Assembly (NCBI GenBank): GCA_015655015.1
Contig: JAATFV010000132.1
Location: 26,342 to 90,341, forward strand
Reading direction: 5' to 3'
Length of the DNA stretch: 64,000 bases
Origin: Chitinophagales bacterium
Lineage (GTDB): Bacteria; Bacteroidota; Bacteroidia; Chitinophagales; Chitinophagaceae
Position 1 is the first letter of the stretch; each line of letters opens with the position of its first letter. Below are positions 60,650 to 64,000 of the stretch, piece by piece. Below the pieces are notes generated by a model. It worked only from the letters and a program-made list of their open reading frames with translations. It was not told the origin of the DNA and made no database searches. The position numbers and the translations under genes are program-made.

Positions 60650-61573
60650 TCACCTCCCGGCCTGCTTGGTCATAAGGGCCTGGATCTGCATCATGGTCTT
60701 TTGCATCCCATCGCTGCTTCCGTCCAGGAAAATGATATTCCCCTTGCCTACTTCCGCAAAATTCTTGATGGCTTCCGTCCACATGCTGAAAAGGATCACA
60801 TTCGTGTCCAGGTTAGCCCTTTTCATCTGCTCGGCCGCCTCACTCATCCCTCTTGCCACTTCTTCCCGGAAAAGGGCCACCCCCTGCCCACGGAGACGGG
60901 CCGCTTCCTTCTCGGCTTCAGCCGATATTTTGATGGCATTCCCTTCCGCTTCGGCAGACTTGGTCTTGGTGATCAGCAATGCCTGCCCCTCATTTTCGGC
61001 AGCCGCTTTTAAATTATTGCTGGCTACCACCTTACTCATCGAGTCGATGATCGCCTGGTCGAAAGTAATATCATTGATCTGCAGGTCAAGGAGATGATAA
61101 CCCCATTCCTCCAGCGAATGATCGATCTGGTCTTTTACAAACTCTACGATCTCCTTCCTCAATCCCAGGATCTCGGCTTGTTTCTTCGTAGCCACGAAAG
61201 AACGGATACTTCCTTCGATGGTGCGGGTAAGCGCCTGCATCAGGTCCCGGTCGCTGATAAATTTAAAAGCCACTCTTTTGATCGTCTCCTCATCCGCATT
61301 CTGTACGGCATAGAGCAGCATGCTTTTAAAATAGACATTGGCCTGATCGGCTGTCACCGCCTGGAATTCCAGCTCGACGGAACGGTTCTGAATAGAGATC
61401 TTTTTATAGACCTGTTCCAGGAAAGGGATCTTGAAATTCAGGCCCGGCTTAAGGATACGCTGATATTTCCCAAACATCGTAACGACATTGATAAACCCCT
61501 GGTTCACCGTCACCAGTCCGCTGAATACAAATGCGATGAGTAAAATAACCCACCAATAAGGTAAAAGGGCCAT
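60650..61573 (-). CDS. SPFH/Band-7 family protein, stomatin-like
   Basis: A 307-residue membrane-anchored SPFH protein. An N-terminal helix (WWVILLIAFVFSGLVTV) is followed by the Band-7 domain (about 25-190, with GKYQRILKPGLNFKIPF and SIQNRSVELEFQAVTADQAN). A coiled-coil flotillin-like part rich in Ala and Glu follows (AEAEGNAIKISAEAEKEAARL). It forms oligomers that organise membrane proteins and proteases. No NfeD-type partner gene is adjacent, although such partners are common. Confidence 0.9.
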   Translation of the reverse strand: MALLPYWWVILLIAFVFSGLVTVNQGFINVVTMFGKYQRILKPGLNFKIPFLEQVYKKISIQNRSVELEFQAVTADQANVYFKSMLLYAVQNADEETIKRVAFKFISDRDLMQALTRTIEGSIRSFVATKKQAEILGLRKEIVEFVKDQIDHSLEEWGYHLLDLQINDITFDQAIIDSMSKVVASNNLKAAAENEGQALLITKTKSAEAEGNAIKISAEAEKEAARLRGQGVALFREEVARGMSEAAEQMKRANLDTNVILFSMWTEAIKNFAEVGKGNIIFLDGSSDGMQKTMMQIQALMTKQAGR

Positions 61574-61673
61574 ATAATAAATATTTGAGAGTGAATGTAC
61601 ACATTTTTGGCCCTCCGTCCGCCTCGGATTATTATGGTAACTTTACCTCCTTAAAAGAAAGACTGGAAAGAAA

Positions 61674-62732
61674 ATGAATACCCATTACGATATCATCATT
61701 GCAGGCGGAGGCCCTATCGGGATCGCCTGCGGTCTCGAGGCACAAAAGGCCGGCCTGTCCTACCTCATCCTGGAAAAAGGCTGCCTGGTGAATTCCCTGT
61801 ACAATTACCCGGCAAACATGACCTTTTTCTCCACTTCCGAACGAATAGAGATCGGGGAGATCCCCTTCGTCAGCAATAATGTAAAGCCCGTTCGCAGCGA
61901 GGCCCTGGAATATTATCGCCGGGTAGCCGTCTCCCGGCATCTCAACCTGCACCTGCAGGAAGAGGTGAAGACAATTCAACAGTTGACCGGACCGGCCGAA
62001 GAGACCCAACGGCTGACCGGACCGGCCGGAACTACCGGCAACGGGAATCCGGATCCGAACGCGAATTTCACCGTCCTCACCTCCCGGAGCTCCTACAGCG
62101 CCGCGAACGTCATCCTGGCGACAGGGTTTTATGACCTGCCCGTTCTGCTGGACATCCCGGGAGAAAACCTGCCCAAAGTCACGCACTACTATAAGGAACC
62201 TCATTTCTATGCCCTGCAGAAAGTCGTCGTCGTCGGAGCCAGCAATTCTTCCGTAGACGCAGCGCTGGAGACCTGGCGCAAAGGAGCCGAAGTAACCATG
62301 GTCATCCGGGGAGAAGGAATCGGCAGCCGGGTAAAATACTGGGTCAAGCCCGATATTGAAAACCGTATCAAAGAAGGCAGCATCAAAGCCTATACCCATT
62401 CCTCCCTGGTAGACATACGCGAAGGAGAAGTAACGATCCGGACACCCGATGGCATAGTGACCCTTCCGAATGACTATGTGATCGCCCTGACAGGTTACCA
62501 GCCGAATTTTAAATTCCTGCAGGCAGCAGGCATCCAATTATCCGACGATGAGAAACTGCTGCCCCTATACGATCCGGCAACGATGGAAACCAATGTAAAA
62601 CACCTCTACCTGGCAGGGGTTGTATGCGGCGGCATGAACACCCATCTCTGGTTCATCGAAAATTCAAGGATCCATGCCACAATGATCCTGGAAGATATCC
62701 TAAGCAAGCGCGTTCACACCCGGCCGGCATAG
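61674..62732 (+). CDS. YpdA-family FAD/NAD(P)-dependent oxidoreductase (bacillithiol disulfide reductase-like)
   Basis: A 352-residue flavoprotein. FAD binding is by YDIIIAGGGPIGIACGLEA, NAD(P)H binding by VVVVGASNSSVDAALE, and the end AGVVCGGMNTHLWFIENS is diagnostic of the YpdA group. These reduce bacillithiol disulfide in Firmicutes, and many Bacteroidota that make bacillithiol carry one. Residues 102-121 are a 10-residue repeat encoded by a 30-bp tandem duplication. The gene is convergent with pepT, with abutting stop codons, and divergent from the SPFH gene. Confidence 0.88.
   Translation: MNTHYDIIIAGGGPIGIACGLEAQKAGLSYLILEKGCLVNSLYNYPANMTFFSTSERIEIGEIPFVSNNVKPVRSEALEYYRRVAVSRHLNLHLQEEVKTIQQLTGPAEETQRLTGPAGTTGNGNPDPNANFTVLTSRSSYSAANVILATGFYDLPVLLDIPGENLPKVTHYYKEPHFYALQKVVVVGASNSSVDAALETWRKGAEVTMVIRGEGIGSRVKYWVKPDIENRIKEGSIKAYTHSSLVDIREGEVTIRTPDGIVTLPNDYVIALTGYQPNFKFLQAAGIQLSDDEKLLPLYDPATMETNVKHLYLAGVVCGGMNTHLWFIENSRIHATMILEDILSKRVHTRPA
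61977..62036 (+). repeat. 30-bp in-frame tandem duplication inside ypdA
   Basis: Two copies (61977-62006 and 62007-62036), both starting CAAC and sharing TGACCGGACCGGCCG. They encode QQLTGPAEET and QRLTGPAGTT. It is a recent duplication within a surface loop of the protein, as judged from its low-complexity composition. Confidence 0.85.
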
Positions 62733-63980
62733 TCAGCTCTTCTCTTCCCAGATACAGGCCAGGTGTACAATGCTCTCCACAGCCTTCTGCATATCCTGGA
62801 TACTTACATATTCATGTTTGCCGTGAAAAGCCATCTCCCCCGTAAAAATATTAGGACAAGGCAGCCCCATAAAAGAGAGGCGGGACCCGTCCGTCCCTCC
62901 CCGGGCGCTTCCCCGCTGTACGGTTACCCCGGCCCGTTCCATGGCTTCCACCGCATAATCCGATACCTGGGGGTGCAGGTCTAATACTTCTTTCATATTA
63001 CGATACTGCTCCACCACCTCGAAGTCTGCCCGGGCGCCCGGAAAAGAAGCCAGCGCGTCTTCCACTTTACTTCTAAGATGCTCTTCATAGGCTGCCAGAC
63101 GGGCCGTGACAAAATCCCGGATGATAAATTCAACGACTACTTTTTCCGCCAGTCCCGAAATACGCACCGGGTGCACAAAACCATAACGCCCTTCCGTTGT
63201 CTCAGGCGACCATTCGTCTTTGGGCAGCGAATCCAGGAAACTGCCCGCTACCTTGATGGCATTGACCAGCTTGTCCTTTGCATAACCGGGATGCGCGCTT
63301 ACCCCGTGAAAAGTCACCTTCACCCCATCGGCGGAAAAGGTTTCATCTTCGAAAGCGCCCCGTTCGCCGGCGTCCAGCGTATAGGCAAATTCCGCCCCCA
63401 GCCTTTCCATATCCACTCTGTCCACTCCCCGGCCAATCTCTTCATCGGGCGTGAATAATAACCGGATCCTGCCATGCAGGTACTGTGGATGCTGCAGCAG
63501 ATAATGAGCCATATCCATGATGACTGCCACTCCCGCCTTATCATCAGCTCCCAGCAAGGTAGTTCCGGAGGCTGTGATTATATCTTCACCTTTCTTTTCC
63601 AGCAAATAAGGATGCTCTTTGGGGGAAATAACCTGGCTGGGATCATCCGGAAGTAGAATATCCCCGCCATCATAATTAGGATGAATGATGGGCCTGACAT
63701 CTTTACCCGTACAATCCGGAGCGGTATCGACGTGCGAACAAAAGCAAATGACCGGTACGGTTTTAGTCGTATTGGCAGGGATCGTGGCATAGACATAGCC
63801 ATATTCATCCAGGCCGGCATCGGTGATGCCCATTTCCTGCAGCTCCTTTACCAGCAGCCGGCTGAGGTCTTTTTGCTTCTCAGTAGAGGGATGACTATTG
63901 GATCCCGGATCGCTTTGTGTGTCGATTTGCACGTAACGGATAAATCTTTCCGCTACGGTAAACGTATAGTTTTCAAACAT
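62733..63980 (-). CDS. pepT: Peptidase T (tripeptide aminopeptidase)
   Basis: A 415-residue M20-family zinc metallopeptidase that removes the N-terminal residue from tripeptides in the cytoplasm. Metal ligands are seen in CFCSHVDTAPD, LLGADDKAGVAVIMD (bridging Asp) and FTPDEEIGRGVDRV. GGTDGSRLSFMGLPCPNIFTG carries the substrate-side motif. Length and motifs match PepT along the entire protein. It is convergent with ypdA. Confidence 0.95.
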   Translation of the reverse strand: MFENYTFTVAERFIRYVQIDTQSDPGSNSHPSTEKQKDLSRLLVKELQEMGITDAGLDEYGYVYATIPANTTKTVPVICFCSHVDTAPDCTGKDVRPIIHPNYDGGDILLPDDPSQVISPKEHPYLLEKKGEDIITASGTTLLGADDKAGVAVIMDMAHYLLQHPQYLHGRIRLLFTPDEEIGRGVDRVDMERLGAEFAYTLDAGERGAFEDETFSADGVKVTFHGVSAHPGYAKDKLVNAIKVAGSFLDSLPKDEWSPETTEGRYGFVHPVRISGLAEKVVVEFIIRDFVTARLAAYEEHLRSKVEDALASFPGARADFEVVEQYRNMKEVLDLHPQVSDYAVEAMERAGVTVQRGSARGGTDGSRLSFMGLPCPNIFTGEMAFHGKHEYVSIQDMQKAVESIVHLACIWEEKS

Positions 63981-64000
63981 GTTCGTAAATTACATATCAA

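Overview
The window is chromosomal DNA from a member of the Bacteroidota, most likely family Chitinophagaceae (Chitinophaga-like). The evidence is paired SusC/SusD outer-membrane proteins run by ECF sigma/FecR pairs, promoters with the Bacteroidota -7 box TAnnTTTG, weak or absent Shine-Dalgarno sequences, a PafA-type alkaline phosphatase, an ftsK-lolA pair and a full SUF operon. No rRNA, tRNA, CRISPR array, prophage or insertion sequence was seen. The genus is an inference, because no marker RNA is present.

Layout. (1) 1-5521, minus strand: an L-fucose operon of the non-phosphorylating (oxidative) type: FucP permease, mutarotase, dehydrogenases, lactonase and a diketo-acid hydrolase, running off the left edge inside a zinc alcohol dehydrogenase. 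The fuconate dehydratase step is not in the window. (2) 5723-7252: a stand-alone AAA-ATPase/PD-(D/E)XK protein, then about 600 bp without a gene. (3) 7873-25188, minus strand: two head-to-tail modules of the same order (sigma, FecR, SusC, SusD, TlpA-like thioredoxin). Each has a plus-strand terminator hairpin and promoter-like sequence inside the FecR-SusC gap, predicting a short antisense RNA over the susC leader. Each also has a hairpin between susD and the thioredoxin gene. This is the most interesting part of the window. (4) 25323-31738, minus strand: sufA-sufB-sufC-sufD-sufS-sufE plus a DUF59 protein. (5) 32073-44469: mixed housekeeping genes: pafA, an alpha-oxoamine synthase, ubiX, lolA, ftsK, an orphan sensor kinase, DUF423, aroK and a glutaryl-CoA-type dehydrogenase. 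(6) 45058-47454: a sigma / anti-sigma-like / DUF4097 operon preceded by a 19-bp tandem repeat that ends exactly at the sigma start codon. (7) 47508-63980: kynU, pyrF-paiB-mrp, a hydroxyacyl-CoA dehydrogenase, ribD, yigZ, prmC, a porin, exbBD with an SPFH protein, ypdA and pepT.

How the parts relate. The two SusCD modules are expected to import unidentified ligands with TonB energy, sensed by FecR and the ECF sigma factor. The exbBD pair at 59243-60433 could supply part of the energising machinery. The thioredoxin-like proteins ending each module imply periplasmic thiol chemistry on the ligand or on the transporter. The rest of the window is mainly cofactor (Fe-S, flavin), cell-envelope and central metabolism.

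Several families of short repeats sit in the intergenic gaps: an 18-bp, a 19-bp and a 21-bp tandem repeat and an interspersed C/G-rich palindrome. All identity estimates and promoter calls were made by eye, without database searches.
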